From: Companilactobacillus versmoldensis DSM 14857 = KCTC 3814
Lineage (GTDB): Bacteria > Bacillota > Bacilli > Lactobacillales > Lactobacillaceae
Direction: 5' to 3'
DNA: 64,000 nucleotides
NCBI RefSeq assembly: GCF_001434295.1
Contig: NZ_AZFA01000012.1
Location: 1 to 64,000 of the forward strand
The notes under the pieces are model-generated. The model did not search any database. It saw only the letters and a list, made by a program, of their open reading frames with translations, and was not told the DNA's origin. A program made the position numbers and the translations under genes. Position 1 is the stretch's first letter. Each line of letters starts with the position of its first letter. Of this stretch, positions 51,895 through 60,987 are shown in pieces.

Positions 51895-53238
51895 ATGAAA
51901 ACTAAACTTTCCGGGCGAGAGTCGCTCTTTATTGGTTCAATGTTGTTCGGGCTATTTTTTGGAGCAGGAAATTTAATTTTTCCAGTTTATCTGGGACAGC
52001 AAGCTGGGCAAAATGTCTGGCTGGCAATCATTGGTTTGTTGATCACGGGTATTGGTCTGCCATTATTAGGTGTGGCTGGATTAGGATTGACGGAGAGTGC
52101 CAGCGTTTTTGATCTGGCCAGTCGTGTTGGTCGTAAGTATGCCTTTGTGTTCACTATTTTGCTTTATTTGATCATTGGGCCACTGTTTGCGACGCCGCGA
52201 TTAGCAACCACTTCTTTTCAAATTGGACTTGATCCATTTGTATCTGAGGGTCATGGTAAATTGGTATTACTGATTTTTTCAGTTATCTTTTTTGCTGTTT
52301 CTTGGTGGTTCGCCAGAAAACCTAGTAAGATCATGGATTATGTCGGGAAGTGGCTGACACCAATTTTTTTGATTTTGTTAGCTATTTTGATCATTGTTGG
52401 CCTGATCCATCCAATGGGCTCTCTTACGGCACCAGCTCAAGGATCTTACGCAAATTCACCAGTTTTATCAGGATTCACGGAAGGCTATAACACCATGGAT
52501 GCTTTGGCATCACTGGCTTTTGGTGTAGTCGTAATCGACAGTATCAAGGCTCTAGGCGTCAAAAAACCAGCAGCTGTAGCAAGTGACACTATCAAATCAG
52601 GCTTTATCAGTATCGTTTTGATGGGGATAATCTATACGCTCTTAGCTTTGCTTGGTTCGATGAGCCTCGGCCAATTGAAATTAGCATCGAATGGTGGCGT
52701 CACTTTAGCCCAGATCTTCAATTATTATTTCGGAGGCTTTGGGAATATTTTATTGGCCGTCATTGTGATCGTCGCTTGTTTGAAAACTTCAATTGGTCTG
52801 ATCACTTCATTTGGGGAAGCCATGCATCAGCTGTTCCCAAAAATTTCTTATCAAGTGTTGATTATCTTTGCTAGCGTCTTGCCATGTATCTTTGCTAATG
52901 TTGGTCTGACAAAGTTGATCCAGTATTCAACACCAGCTTTGATGTTCATTTATCCACTGGCAATAACCTTGATCATTTTGGCCGTTTTAACGCCGTTACT
53001 TGGTTCGTCGAAATTGGTCTATGTGCTGACCACGATATTTACACTTATTCCAGCGGTTTTCTCTGGTTTGAATTCTTTAAGCTTTTTGTTCGCTCATCAA
53101 GTTTGGTATGAGCAGACGATTAAAGTTGCGAACCTCTTACCACTTTCAAATCTTGGCCTAGGTTGGGTCGTCCCAGCGATTATCGGGATGGTTCTAGGCT
53201 ATCTATTTAGTTTTATTTATAAAAAAAGAATTGTTTGA
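51895..53238 (+). CDS. brnQ: Branched-chain amino-acid transport protein (LIVCS family)
   Basis: A 447-aa secondary transporter with about 12 membrane helices importing Leu, Ile and Val with a cation. The N-terminal signature GSMLFGLFFGAGNLIFPVYLG (by position: about residues 12-32) and the helix with EGYNTMDALASLAFG (about 195) are typical. The ATG at 51895 follows GAAGGGG; the frame continues upstream only through the preceding terminator. No T-box or CodY-type site was recognised. Confidence 0.95.
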   Translation: MKTKLSGRESLFIGSMLFGLFFGAGNLIFPVYLGQQAGQNVWLAIIGLLITGIGLPLLGVAGLGLTESASVFDLASRVGRKYAFVFTILLYLIIGPLFATPRLATTSFQIGLDPFVSEGHGKLVLLIFSVIFFAVSWWFARKPSKIMDYVGKWLTPIFLILLAILIIVGLIHPMGSLTAPAQGSYANSPVLSGFTEGYNTMDALASLAFGVVVIDSIKALGVKKPAAVASDTIKSGFISIVLMGIIYTLLALLGSMSLGQLKLASNGGVTLAQIFNYYFGGFGNILLAVIVIVACLKTSIGLITSFGEAMHQLFPKISYQVLIIFASVLPCIFANVGLTKLIQYSTPALMFIYPLAITLIILAVLTPLLGSSKLVYVLTTIFTLIPAVFSGLNSLSFLFAHQVWYEQTIKVANLLPLSNLGLGWVVPAIIGMVLGYLFSFIYKKRIV

Positions 53239-53244
53239 TCTCTG

Positions 53245-53273
53245 CCAGCATTTGTTTGAATGCTGGTTTTTTT
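53245..53273 (+). terminator. Intrinsic terminator of brnQ
   Basis: Perfect 8-bp stem CCAGCATT/AATGCTGG with a 6-nt loop and seven T. Confidence 0.9.
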
Positions 53274-53333
53274 ATCTCTTCAAACTGAAAATGTATTACA
53301 ATTAGTCTAATTATTTTTTTAAGGAGTGATTGG

Positions 53334-54164
53334 ATGTTAGAAGATGGACATACGCACACGGAATTGTGTCCCCATGGTAGTGGCGAACCAGTGGAGAAAA
53401 TGATTCAACGGGCGATTCAGTTAGGAATGAAAAAATATTGTATTACTGAACATGCACCACTGCCTCCTGATATTGCTGATAGTTACGCCGGCAGTGTGGA
53501 TGGCATCGATGAAGCTTCAATCAAAGTCAGCGAATTACCAGAATATTTTAAGCTGACACGTTCTTTACAGAAAAAATATGCTGATCAAATCGAGATCTCG
53601 ATTGGCTTTGAAATTGACTACTTACAAGGGTTTGAGGAATGGACCAAAGATTTCTTAAATGAGTATGGTCCAGAGACCCAAGAAAGTATTTTATCAGTCC
53701 ATTTCATGAAGGGGACTGACGATAAGCTTTGGTGTGTCGACGATGGCGTGGAGAATTTTCAGAGTGGTTTCCAGCAATTTTTAAATGACCCACAAGATGT
53801 CTTTCGCCAGTATTATCAGACAGTTGCTGCTTCAGTTGATTGTGATCTTGGTCAGTACCGTCCTCAGCGAATTGGTCATATGAGTTTAGTCCGTAAGTAT
53901 CAAGATTATTTTCATTTGACAGAAGATTTGGATGAAAATAATTTAGAATTAGTTGAAAACATTTTAAGAAAGATTAAAAAACAAGACCGAGAATTAGATT
54001 TGAACTTAGCCGGATTATATAAACCGCTTTGTAATGATTTTTATCCCGGTAAACAAATTTTGAGAATGACTCAAAATTTGTCAATCCCTTTGATATATGG
54101 CTCTGATGCCCATGACATCAAATCGGTGGGGCATGGTATCCATTTGTTGAAAACTTTGATTTAA
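53334..54164 (+). CDS. hisJ: Histidinol-phosphatase, PHP type
   Basis: A 276-aa PHP-fold phosphatase that removes phosphate from histidinol-phosphate. Metal ligands are visible in DGHTHTELCPHG (residues 4-15), TEHAPLPPD (about 40), EIDYL (about 87), SVHFMKG (about 122) and SDAHD (about 258). AAGGAG precedes the ATG. It lies upstream of the T-box and so is read from its own promoter, outside the attenuated his operon, but it supplies the phosphatase step missing from hisB here. Confidence 0.92.
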   Translation: MLEDGHTHTELCPHGSGEPVEKMIQRAIQLGMKKYCITEHAPLPPDIADSYAGSVDGIDEASIKVSELPEYFKLTRSLQKKYADQIEISIGFEIDYLQGFEEWTKDFLNEYGPETQESILSVHFMKGTDDKLWCVDDGVENFQSGFQQFLNDPQDVFRQYYQTVAASVDCDLGQYRPQRIGHMSLVRKYQDYFHLTEDLDENNLELVENILRKIKKQDRELDLNLAGLYKPLCNDFYPGKQILRMTQNLSIPLIYGSDAHDIKSVGHGIHLLKTLI

Positions 54165-54234
54165 GCTTGACATCCAGTAAGTCAGCGACTAATATTAGTT
54201 TTAAATTAAATATTCATTTGAATATTACTAATCA

Positions 54235-54500
54235 AATTCTAATAAAAGTCAGAAATAGGAAAAGTAAAGATCAATCACTCCTCAAGAGAATTCTGGTAGC
54301 TGGAAACAGAATGGAAATTGATTTTGAACACACACCTATGAATAACTTCAAAGCTGAAATCAGTAAGCTTTGACGAAATGGTTCGTTACCCCAGTTGACA
54401 CAGCCAACATGAGGTTTGATTCGCAAGGGTCAAACAAAGGTGAGGTGGAACCACGTTAATTACGTCCTCTTAGCATTTATTTGCTAAGGGGATTTTTTTT
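54235..54500 (+). ncRNA. T-box leader RNA, histidine type
   Basis: A tRNA-sensing leader for the his operon. The specifier loop reads GAA-CAC-A, with the His codon CAC at 54329-54331. The T-box bulge is TGGAACC (54446-54452), flanked by GAGG/CCTC and ACGT/ACGT, which form the antiterminator (54442-54469). The competing terminator pairs 54466-54475 with 54482-54491, followed by eight T. Both use CCTC (54466-54469), so they exclude each other. The base meant to pair with the tRNA discriminator is A, while bacterial tRNA-His normally has C there. Confidence 0.92.
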
Positions 54501-54540
54501 ATCCAAAAATTTGATTAGTTAGAAAAGTGGAGGGATCGAC

Positions 54541-55689
54541 ATGAACAATAACTTATTACCATTAGGGACACGCGACGAATTTGGAAGCAGAGCAGTTAAT
54601 AAACAACATATAATCTCAGTCATTGAGCATTCTTTTTCCGACCGTGGTTTTGCCAAGATCTCGACACCATTGTTAGAAAAAAAGACCGTTTTTGAACCAT
54701 ACAAATTAGGCAACTATCAGTTATATAGCTTACTTGATCAAGAAGGGGACACGATCATGTTAAGACCAGATATGACTTTACCGATTGCGAGGTTCCTCAG
54801 CTCGACTAATATCTCCTTACCTCAGAAGTTTTGGTACGTTGGCGATATTTTTCGGATCAGCCGTCAGTTGTCAGGATCATATAACGAATTGACCCAAGCG
54901 GGAATCGAATTAGTCGGTTATTCATCGATCAAAGCTGAATTTGAATGCCTGATTTTGATCAATCAGTTGAGTCAGAAATTATTGACTGATCCAATCGAAA
55001 TTGAATTAGGGATTGCTGACCTTACCACAGTGATCTTAAAGGACCTAACTGACGATACTGAGCTACAAGAAGAGATTGCTCAAGCACTCTACGACAAGCA
55101 GATTCCCAAATATGAGCGATTGATCGACCGTTTCAGCAATCAACCTGAATATCAATTTCTCCTGAAATGGCCGCGGATGTTTGGCAAACCTGAACGGATA
55201 TTTGCACAATTGGCTGAAGATGATCTGTCACCTGAAATCGAGCAACGAATTTCCGAGTTGAAACAAGTCGTTAACTGGATTCAAACGACTTTGCCAGATC
55301 AAGCAGTTTCAATTGATCTCAGCAGTCGTGCACCGCAACAATATTACACTGGATTGACCTTCAAAGGTTTTTCTAAGGCAGGGTCAGGATATTTGTTCAG
55401 TGGCGGACGTTATGACAAATTATTGGCAAACTTTCAAGATATGACCGAGTCAGCTGTTGGTATGGGAATCAATATTGACCTGCTGACCGACTTAATCGAA
55501 AGAAAGCCAACTGTTCAGAAAAAATTATTGTACTTTAAACCTGATCAGTGGCAAGCAGCAGAAAAAGTTTTACAGCAAAACCCAAATAGTATTTTGTCGT
55601 TGTCTGACAATTTGGATGATGCACGAAAAGAAGCTCAGCAGTTGAGAGCTGAACTAGTTGATTTGACAGAAGGTGAGTTCATTGGATAA
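54541..55689 (+). CDS. hisZ: ATP phosphoribosyltransferase regulatory subunit
   Basis: A 382-aa histidyl-tRNA-synthetase-like subunit that activates the short HisG. The class II core is seen in LPLGTRDEFG (residue 6), TPLLEKKTVFEPYKLG (about 40), LRPDMTLPIAR (about 78) and GGRYDKLL (about 295). There is no anticodon-binding domain, and the length fits HisZ rather than HisS. GTGGAGG precedes the ATG. It is the first gene after the T-box and overlaps hisG by 8 nt. Confidence 0.93.
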   Translation: MNNNLLPLGTRDEFGSRAVNKQHIISVIEHSFSDRGFAKISTPLLEKKTVFEPYKLGNYQLYSLLDQEGDTIMLRPDMTLPIARFLSSTNISLPQKFWYVGDIFRISRQLSGSYNELTQAGIELVGYSSIKAEFECLILINQLSQKLLTDPIEIELGIADLTTVILKDLTDDTELQEEIAQALYDKQIPKYERLIDRFSNQPEYQFLLKWPRMFGKPERIFAQLAEDDLSPEIEQRISELKQVVNWIQTTLPDQAVSIDLSSRAPQQYYTGLTFKGFSKAGSGYLFSGGRYDKLLANFQDMTESAVGMGINIDLLTDLIERKPTVQKKLLYFKPDQWQAAEKVLQQNPNSILSLSDNLDDARKEAQQLRAELVDLTEGEFIG

Positions 55690-56338
55690 CAAACGTTTAA
55701 AAATAGCTTTGACTAAGGGGCGTGTGGAAAAACAAGTGGTGCCTTTACTCGAAGCAGCTAATATCAATTGTGACCAGATCAGGAATAAGAAACGGCGCTT
55801 GATCTTTGATTCAGAGACGCAGCCGTTAGAATTTATTTTAGCCAAGGGCCCTGATGTGACGACCTTCTTGGAACGGGGTGCGGCTGATATTGGTATAGTT
55901 GGTAGCGATATTTTGACCGAACATCAGAGTTCTCAATATGAATTGCTTGATCTTGGGATTGGGAAATGCCAATTCGTTCTCGCTTCGACTCAGGATTTTG
56001 ATCCGAAAGCTCCTAAAAGAAAGATCATTGGTACGAAGTATCCGTTGATTACTAAACGTTATTTCGATTCATTAGGACAAGACGTTGAGATAATCAAGAT
56101 CGAAGGTTCAGTTGAATTGGCACCTTTAACTGGATTAGCCGATGCTATCGTCGATATCACCGAAACGGGCACGACAATCCGAGAAAATAATTTGAAGATC
56201 TTTGATTATTTGGACAAGGTCTCGACCAGATTGGTCGTTAACCGGATGTCGTTGAAACAGCATCCAGATGAGATCTTCAGTTTCGTCGATCAAATCAAAC
56301 AAGTTGTTGATAAGAAGGGAAAAACTATTAGTAAGTAA
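55682..56338 (+). CDS. hisG: ATP phosphoribosyltransferase, short form
   Basis: A 218-aa catalytic subunit for the first step, joining ATP and PRPP. It has the short-form length without the regulatory C-terminal domain. Motifs: LKIALTKGRVEKQVVPLL at the N-terminus, DVTTFLERGAADIGIVGSDIL (by position: about 58-78) and the PRPP loop DITETGTTIRENNL (about 158). Start is taken as TTG at 55682, since AAGG lies 9 nt upstream. A GTG at 55673 has no ribosome binding site. Confidence 0.93.
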   Translation: MDNKRLKIALTKGRVEKQVVPLLEAANINCDQIRNKKRRLIFDSETQPLEFILAKGPDVTTFLERGAADIGIVGSDILTEHQSSQYELLDLGIGKCQFVLASTQDFDPKAPKRKIIGTKYPLITKRYFDSLGQDVEIIKIEGSVELAPLTGLADAIVDITETGTTIRENNLKIFDYLDKVSTRLVVNRMSLKQHPDEIFSFVDQIKQVVDKKGKTISK

Positions 56339-56353
56339 TTGGGAGGAAATATC

Positions 56354-57640
56354 ATGAAAATCGTTCAAAAAAGTTTAGCAGAATTAACTAATATGGTTCA
56401 ACAAAAGACTCGTCAACTCAATGATCCTCAGGTCATTGCTAGTGTTACTAAGATCATCAATGATGTCATCGATAATGGTGATACAGCAGTCAAACAATAT
56501 GAGCAGAAGTTTGATGATGTGAAGATCGATAACTTTAAACTACCCCAAAGTGTAATTGATGAGGCTTATGAAACAATCAAGCCTGAGGTCAAAGATGCTT
56601 TGTTGTTAGCTAAAAAGAATATCACTAGTTATCACGAAAAGGAAAAAGAAACAGGTTTTATCGACAGTGAACAAAAAGGTGTTATTCGGGGACAGAAATT
56701 GATGCCACTCGAAAAGGTTGGTCTGTATGTTCCTGGTGGGACAGCTGCTTATCCTTCAACAATCATGATGAGCGCGTTGCCAGCCAAAATCGCCGGTGTC
56801 AAGCAAGTTGTCATCGTGACACCGCCACAAAAAGATGGCATTTCCAAGGCTGTTTTAGCAGCGGCTAAAATTGCTGGTGTTGACGCTATTTATCAAGTTG
56901 GTGGTGCTCAAGCGATTGCTGCTTTGGCTTATGGGACTGAATCGATCCCCAAAGTCGACAAGATCGTTGGACCCGGCAATATCTTTGTTGCAACAGCTAA
57001 AAAACAAGTCTTTGGTCAAGTCGCTATCGACATGGTCGCTGGTCCTTCAGAAATTGGTATCATCGCTGATGATTCAGCTGATCCTCGTCAAATAGCAGCT
57101 GATTTGTTATCACAAGTTGAACACGATAAATTGGCACGGCCGATCTTAGTGACTGATAGTTTGAAACTTGCTCAAGCAGTCAGTGACAATGTTGATTCAC
57201 AATTGAAAGTCTTACCACGTGAGGAGATTGCTTCAGCTTCAGCTAATAACAAAGGTTTCATCGCAGTCGTTGATAAGACCGATGACATGTTCACCTTGAT
57301 GAATACTGTTGCTCCAGAGCACTTGGAAATTCAGTTGGCTGAACCGATCCAATATTTAGACCAAATCAAAAATGCCGGTTCAGTCTTCCTTGGTAAATAT
57401 GCGTCTGAACCACTAGGTGATTACGTTGCTGGTCCTAACCACATTTTGCCAACTGGTGGGACAGCTAGATTTTCTTCACCACTAGGAGTTTATGACTTCG
57501 TTAAACGGACCCAATTCATTCAATATACGAAACCAGCTTTAGAAAAAGAAGCTAAAGCTATCACAACTTTGGCACGTGTTGAAGGACTCGAAGGACATGC
57601 ACGAGCAATCGAATCACGTTTTGGCAAATTTTACGATTAG
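56354..57640 (+). CDS. hisD: Histidinol dehydrogenase
   Basis: A 428-aa zinc enzyme oxidising histidinol to histidine in two steps. It shows [15 protein letters not shown] (about residue 125), [14 protein letters not shown] (about 180), the zinc ligand region [10 protein letters not shown] (about 232) with QVEHDKLA (about 253) and the catalytic EHLE (about 322). C-terminal [14 protein letters not shown] carries further ligands. GGAGG precedes the ATG at 56354. Confidence 0.96.
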   Translation: MKIVQKSLAELTNMVQQKTRQLNDPQVIASVTKIINDVIDNGDTAVKQYEQKFDDVKIDNFKLPQSVIDEAYETIKPEVKDALLLAKKNITSYHEKEKETGFIDSEQKGVIRGQKLMPLEKVGLYVPGGTAAYPSTIMMSALPAKIAGVKQVVIVTPPQKDGISKAVLAAAKIAGVDAIYQVGGAQAIAALAYGTESIPKVDKIVGPGNIFVATAKKQVFGQVAIDMVAGPSEIGIIADDSADPRQIAADLLSQVEHDKLARPILVTDSLKLAQAVSDNVDSQLKVLPREEIASASANNKGFIAVVDKTDDMFTLMNTVAPEHLEIQLAEPIQYLDQIKNAGSVFLGKYASEPLGDYVAGPNHILPTGGTARFSSPLGVYDFVKRTQFIQYTKPALEKEAKAITTLARVEGLEGHARAIESRFGKFYD

Positions 57641-57650
57641 GGGAAAAATT

Positions 57651-58235
57651 ATGAGAAAAGCAACGATTGAAAGAAAAACAGCAGAAACACAAATCCAAAT
57701 AAGCTTGAATCTCGACGAACAGACGGGTATCAAAATCGACACTGGGATCGGTTTTTTGAATCACATGTTGAATTTATTTGCTAAACACGGTCGTTTTGGC
57801 TTAGAAGTTGAAGCACATGGAGACCTCGACGTCGACCCACATCACACTACCGAAGATACTGGTATCGTCTTGGGTGAATGTTTCAAGAAAGCTCTTGGTG
57901 ATAAAAAAGGTATCGAACGTTATGGGACAGAATTCGTGCCAATGGATGAGACTCTCGGTCAAGTCAGCGTTGATTTAAGTGGACGCTCATATTTAGTCTT
58001 TGATGCTGATTTAGTCAACCCTCGGCTTGGTGGTCTCGACACTGAGACCGTTGAAGACTTCTTTCAAGCAACAGCCTTTGCTGCTGAAATGAATCTCCAT
58101 GCGCGGATCCTTTATGGACGCAACACCCACCATAAAGTAGAAAGTTTGTTTAAGGCTTTCGGTCGTGCAATGCGTGATGCTGTCACTATCAATCCTGACA
58201 TCATTGGTGTCAACTCGACAAAGGGCGTGATTTAA
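57651..58235 (+). CDS. hisB: Imidazoleglycerol-phosphate dehydratase
   Basis: A 194-aa monofunctional dehydratase. Metal-binding motifs are [14 protein letters not shown] (about residue 40), [15 protein letters not shown] (about 65), and the second-half repeat [22 protein letters not shown] (by position: about 143-165). It has no phosphatase domain; hisJ fills that role. The ATG at 57651 follows AGGGG. It overlaps hisH by one base. Confidence 0.96.
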   Translation: MRKATIERKTAETQIQISLNLDEQTGIKIDTGIGFLNHMLNLFAKHGRFGLEVEAHGDLDVDPHHTTEDTGIVLGECFKKALGDKKGIERYGTEFVPMDETLGQVSVDLSGRSYLVFDADLVNPRLGGLDTETVEDFFQATAFAAEMNLHARILYGRNTHHKVESLFKAFGRAMRDAVTINPDIIGVNSTKGVI

Positions 58236-58861
58236 TGTTTGCCATTGTCGATTACGATACGGGAAATACACGTAATTTAAAGAAAGCTCTCGATTATTTA
58301 GGAATCGAAAATATCTTGACCTCTGATCCGGAGAAAATCACTGCTGCTCAAGCAGTCATTTTACCGGGAGTCGGAGCTTTTGAAGCAGCCATGGAAGCTT
58401 TGCGTCAAAGAAATCTAGTTTCAGTAGTCCAAAAAGTAGCCAAAGATAAAACGCCCATTTTAGGAATCTGTCTTGGGATGCAGCTGTTGTTTGATGACAG
58501 TGAAGAATATGGATTGCACCAAGGTCTTGGACTGATTCCAGGACATATCAAGGCAATCCCCAAACAAGCTGGTCTAAAGGTCCCTCAAATGGGCTGGAAT
58601 CAAAATCAGCTCCGCCAAAAAGATAGTTTCTTTGAATCAATCGACCAACAATTTACCTATTTTGTTCATTCGTATTACGCTGAATGTGAAGAAAGATTTC
58701 TCGTTGCAAGTGTCGATTACGGGATTGAGATACCTAGTATTGTTCAAAATGACAATATCATTGGTATGCAATTTCACCCTGAAAAGAGCGGTCGAGTCGG
58801 CTTGGAGCTCTTAAAAAACTTTCAAAAGATGGTGAAGACAAATGATTTTACCTGCAATTGA
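58235..58861 (+). CDS. hisH: Imidazole glycerol phosphate synthase subunit HisH
   Basis: A 208-aa class I glutamine amidotransferase giving ammonia to HisF. The triad is visible: nucleophile Cys in ILGICLGMQLL (about residue 80) and His/Glu in MQFHPEKSG (about 184-186). The oxyanion region is LPGVGAFEAAM (about 47). The 3' end overlaps hisA by 20 nt. Confidence 0.95.
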   Translation: MFAIVDYDTGNTRNLKKALDYLGIENILTSDPEKITAAQAVILPGVGAFEAAMEALRQRNLVSVVQKVAKDKTPILGICLGMQLLFDDSEEYGLHQGLGLIPGHIKAIPKQAGLKVPQMGWNQNQLRQKDSFFESIDQQFTYFVHSYYAECEERFLVASVDYGIEIPSIVQNDNIIGMQFHPEKSGRVGLELLKNFQKMVKTNDFTCN

Positions 58862-59567
58862 TTTACATAATGGACAAAGTGTTCGGTTATATCAGGGCGA
58901 TTATCAGCAAGTGACTTTGATCAATAAAGACCCTGTCATTCAAGCGGAAAACATTTATGCCACTGGAGTACACCATTTACATTTAGTTGATCTCGATGGT
59001 GCCAAAAGTGGTCAAGTTGAAAATTATTTGATTATTAAAAAGATTCGTCAAAAATTTCAAGGCTTCTTGGAATTAGGTGGTGGTATACGTGATCAAAAAA
59101 CTGCCAAAACCTATCTAGATATGGGAATCGATCGAGTGATCATTGGTTCTGCTGCCTTAGAAGATCCTGATATGGTCAAAGAATTGCTCCAACAATATGG
59201 TGCTGAACGGATCGTGATTGGAGTCGATGGTAAGGATGGAAAAGTTGCCGTTAATGGTTGGCTCGAACAATCAGATGTTTCGATGGAGCAGTTGATCAAA
59301 GAGATGATCAAATACGGTGCTAAATCCTTCATCGTGACTGATGTGAAACGCGATGGCACGATGGAAGGTCCCAACCTAGACCTATTGATGAAACTAACCC
59401 AAAAGTTACCGCAAGCAAATATTGTTGCTAGTGGTGGGGTCCGTGATTTGAAGGATCTTCATAATTTAAAGGCGCTGGGTATTCGTGACGTGATCATTGG
59501 TAAAGCTTTGTATGAAAAAACGATTACTTTGGAAAATATCGCGGAGGTGGAGCGTAATGCTAGCTAA
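58842..59567 (+). CDS. hisA: Phosphoribosylformimino-AICAR phosphate isomerase
   Basis: A 241-aa TIM-barrel isomerase. Catalytic Asp are in [17 protein letters not shown] (residue 7) and [14 protein letters not shown] (about 166-173). Phosphate loops are LGGGIRDQ (about 79) and [11 protein letters not shown] (about 196). The start lies within hisH; AGATGG-type sequence upstream serves as ribosome binding site. It overlaps hisF by 11 nt. Confidence 0.95.
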   Translation: MILPAIDLHNGQSVRLYQGDYQQVTLINKDPVIQAENIYATGVHHLHLVDLDGAKSGQVENYLIIKKIRQKFQGFLELGGGIRDQKTAKTYLDMGIDRVIIGSAALEDPDMVKELLQQYGAERIVIGVDGKDGKVAVNGWLEQSDVSMEQLIKEMIKYGAKSFIVTDVKRDGTMEGPNLDLLMKLTQKLPQANIVASGGVRDLKDLHNLKALGIRDVIIGKALYEKTITLENIAEVERNAS

Positions 59568-60315
59568 ACGGATTATTCCTTGTTTGGATGTTGACGATGG
59601 ACGAGTGAAAAAAGGTATCAACTTCGTTCATTTGACTGATGTTGGTGATCCGGTCGAAATTGCTGCCCAGTATCAAAAACAAGATGCCGACGAATTGGTT
59701 TTCTTGGATATCACGGAGACTAATCAAAAACGTAAGACGATGATCGATATGGTGGAACAAGTTTCACAACAAGTATTCATGCCACTTACGATCGGTGGTG
59801 GCGTTAGTTCGGTCGATGATATTAAGCAATTGCTCAAGGCTGGGGCTGATAAGGTGGCAATTAATTCAGCTGCTGTTAGCGATCCAGACTTGATCACAGC
59901 CGGAGCTGAGAAATTTGGTAACCAATGTATTGTGGTCGCAATTGATGTGAAATATGATCCCGAGACTGATAAATATTTTGTCTATACTCACGGAGGCCAT
60001 CAAAAAACTGATCTGGAAGCTATCAGTTGGGCTAAAACGGTCGTTGAGAAGGGTGCCGGAGAATTATTAGTTACCAGCATGGACGCTGACGGTACTAAAA
60101 AAGGTTTTAATATTGATTTATATCAAAAACTCGATCAAGCAGTTGATGTTCCCATCATTGCTTCTGGTGGGGCTGGCGATTTAGCAGACTTTAGCGAGGT
60201 TTTTTTAAAAGCTAAAGTTGATGGTGCCTTAGCAGCTTCAGTCTTTCACTATGGTGAATTGACCATTAAAGATGTTAAGAAGCATCTCAAACAAAAAGTA
60301 GTGACAGTCAGATGA
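59557..60315 (+). CDS. hisF: Imidazole glycerol phosphate synthase subunit HisF
   Basis: A 252-aa TIM-barrel cyclase. Catalytic Asp are in [15 protein letters not shown] (Asp about residue 11) and [13 protein letters not shown] (about 130). Phosphate loops are TIGGGVSS (about 79) and [11 protein letters not shown] (about 201). The ATG at 59557 follows GGAGGTGGAG inside hisA. It shares ATGA with hisI. Confidence 0.95.
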   Translation: MLAKRIIPCLDVDDGRVKKGINFVHLTDVGDPVEIAAQYQKQDADELVFLDITETNQKRKTMIDMVEQVSQQVFMPLTIGGGVSSVDDIKQLLKAGADKVAINSAAVSDPDLITAGAEKFGNQCIVVAIDVKYDPETDKYFVYTHGGHQKTDLEAISWAKTVVEKGAGELLVTSMDADGTKKGFNIDLYQKLDQAVDVPIIASGGAGDLADFSEVFLKAKVDGALAASVFHYGELTIKDVKKHLKQKVVTVR

Positions 60316-60632
60316 TCGAACCAGATTTTTCTAAAGGACTTCTGATCGCTATCGTTCAAGACGCCAAGACCAAAGACGTTTTGATGGTAGCTTGGATGAA
60401 TCAAGAAAGTTATCAAAAAACAATTAGCAGTGGCCAAACATGGTTTTGGTCACGTTCAAGAAAAAAATTATGGCACAAGGGTGCAACTAGCGGTAACTAT
60501 CAAAATGTTGTCAGTCTGACTTTAGACTGCGATCAAGACACTTTGCTAGTCAAAGTCAATCCAGAGGGGCCAGCATGTCATACCGGACATCGTAGCTGCT
60601 TCTTTCAACCAGTTTTAGAAAATAAGCAATAA
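60312..60632 (+). CDS. hisI: Phosphoribosyl-AMP cyclohydrolase
   Basis: A 106-aa zinc/magnesium hydrolase opening the adenine ring. Typical runs are [13 protein letters not shown] (about residue 25), [19 protein letters not shown] (about 41-59) and the metal-binding DCDQD (about 73) and [10 protein letters not shown] (about 91). It is separate from hisE here rather than fused. It overlaps hisF by 4 nt. Confidence 0.95.
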   Translation: MIEPDFSKGLLIAIVQDAKTKDVLMVAWMNQESYQKTISSGQTWFWSRSRKKLWHKGATSGNYQNVVSLTLDCDQDTLLVKVNPEGPACHTGHRSCFFQPVLENKQ

Positions 60633-60644
60633 GGAGACTTCCAG

Positions 60645-60977
60645 ATGCAAAATTTAGATGAATTATATGCAATGATCGTTGATAGAAAAAAAAATCCTAA
60701 AAAAGGCTCTTATACAGATTATTTATTTACCGAAGGGCTCGATAAGATTCTCAAAAAAGTTGGTGAAGAATCGACCGAAGTTATCGTCGCTGCCAAAAAT
60801 CCTGGTAAACCACGTGGAGATGGAGAACTAGTTTATGAATCAGCTGATTTGTTGTACCACCTCTGCGTTTTATGGGCCCAACAAGGAGTAACCTTTGATC
60901 AAATCAAAGCAGAATTAGCCAAACGTGAAGGTTTGATGAGTCAATTCAAAGACCGTCCCGAGATCAAAGATTTGTAG
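60645..60977 (+). CDS. hisE: Phosphoribosyl-ATP pyrophosphohydrolase
   Basis: A 110-aa MazG-fold enzyme removing pyrophosphate from phosphoribosyl-ATP. It shows GSYTDYLFTEGLDKILKKVGEE (by position: about residues 21-43), with the metal-binding E-E-x-x-E pattern EESTEVIVAAKN and ESADLLYHL (about 66). AAGGAG precedes the ATG. It stands between hisI and hisC with gaps of about 10 nt. Confidence 0.95.
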   Translation: MQNLDELYAMIVDRKKNPKKGSYTDYLFTEGLDKILKKVGEESTEVIVAAKNPGKPRGDGELVYESADLLYHLCVLWAQQGVTFDQIKAELAKREGLMSQFKDRPEIKDL

Positions 60978-60987
60978 GAGGAAGCAT

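Noticed and set aside
54167-54373. 68-codon open frame after hisJ
   Set aside because: It lies in the T-box stem I region, which explains the sequence; no ribosome binding site.
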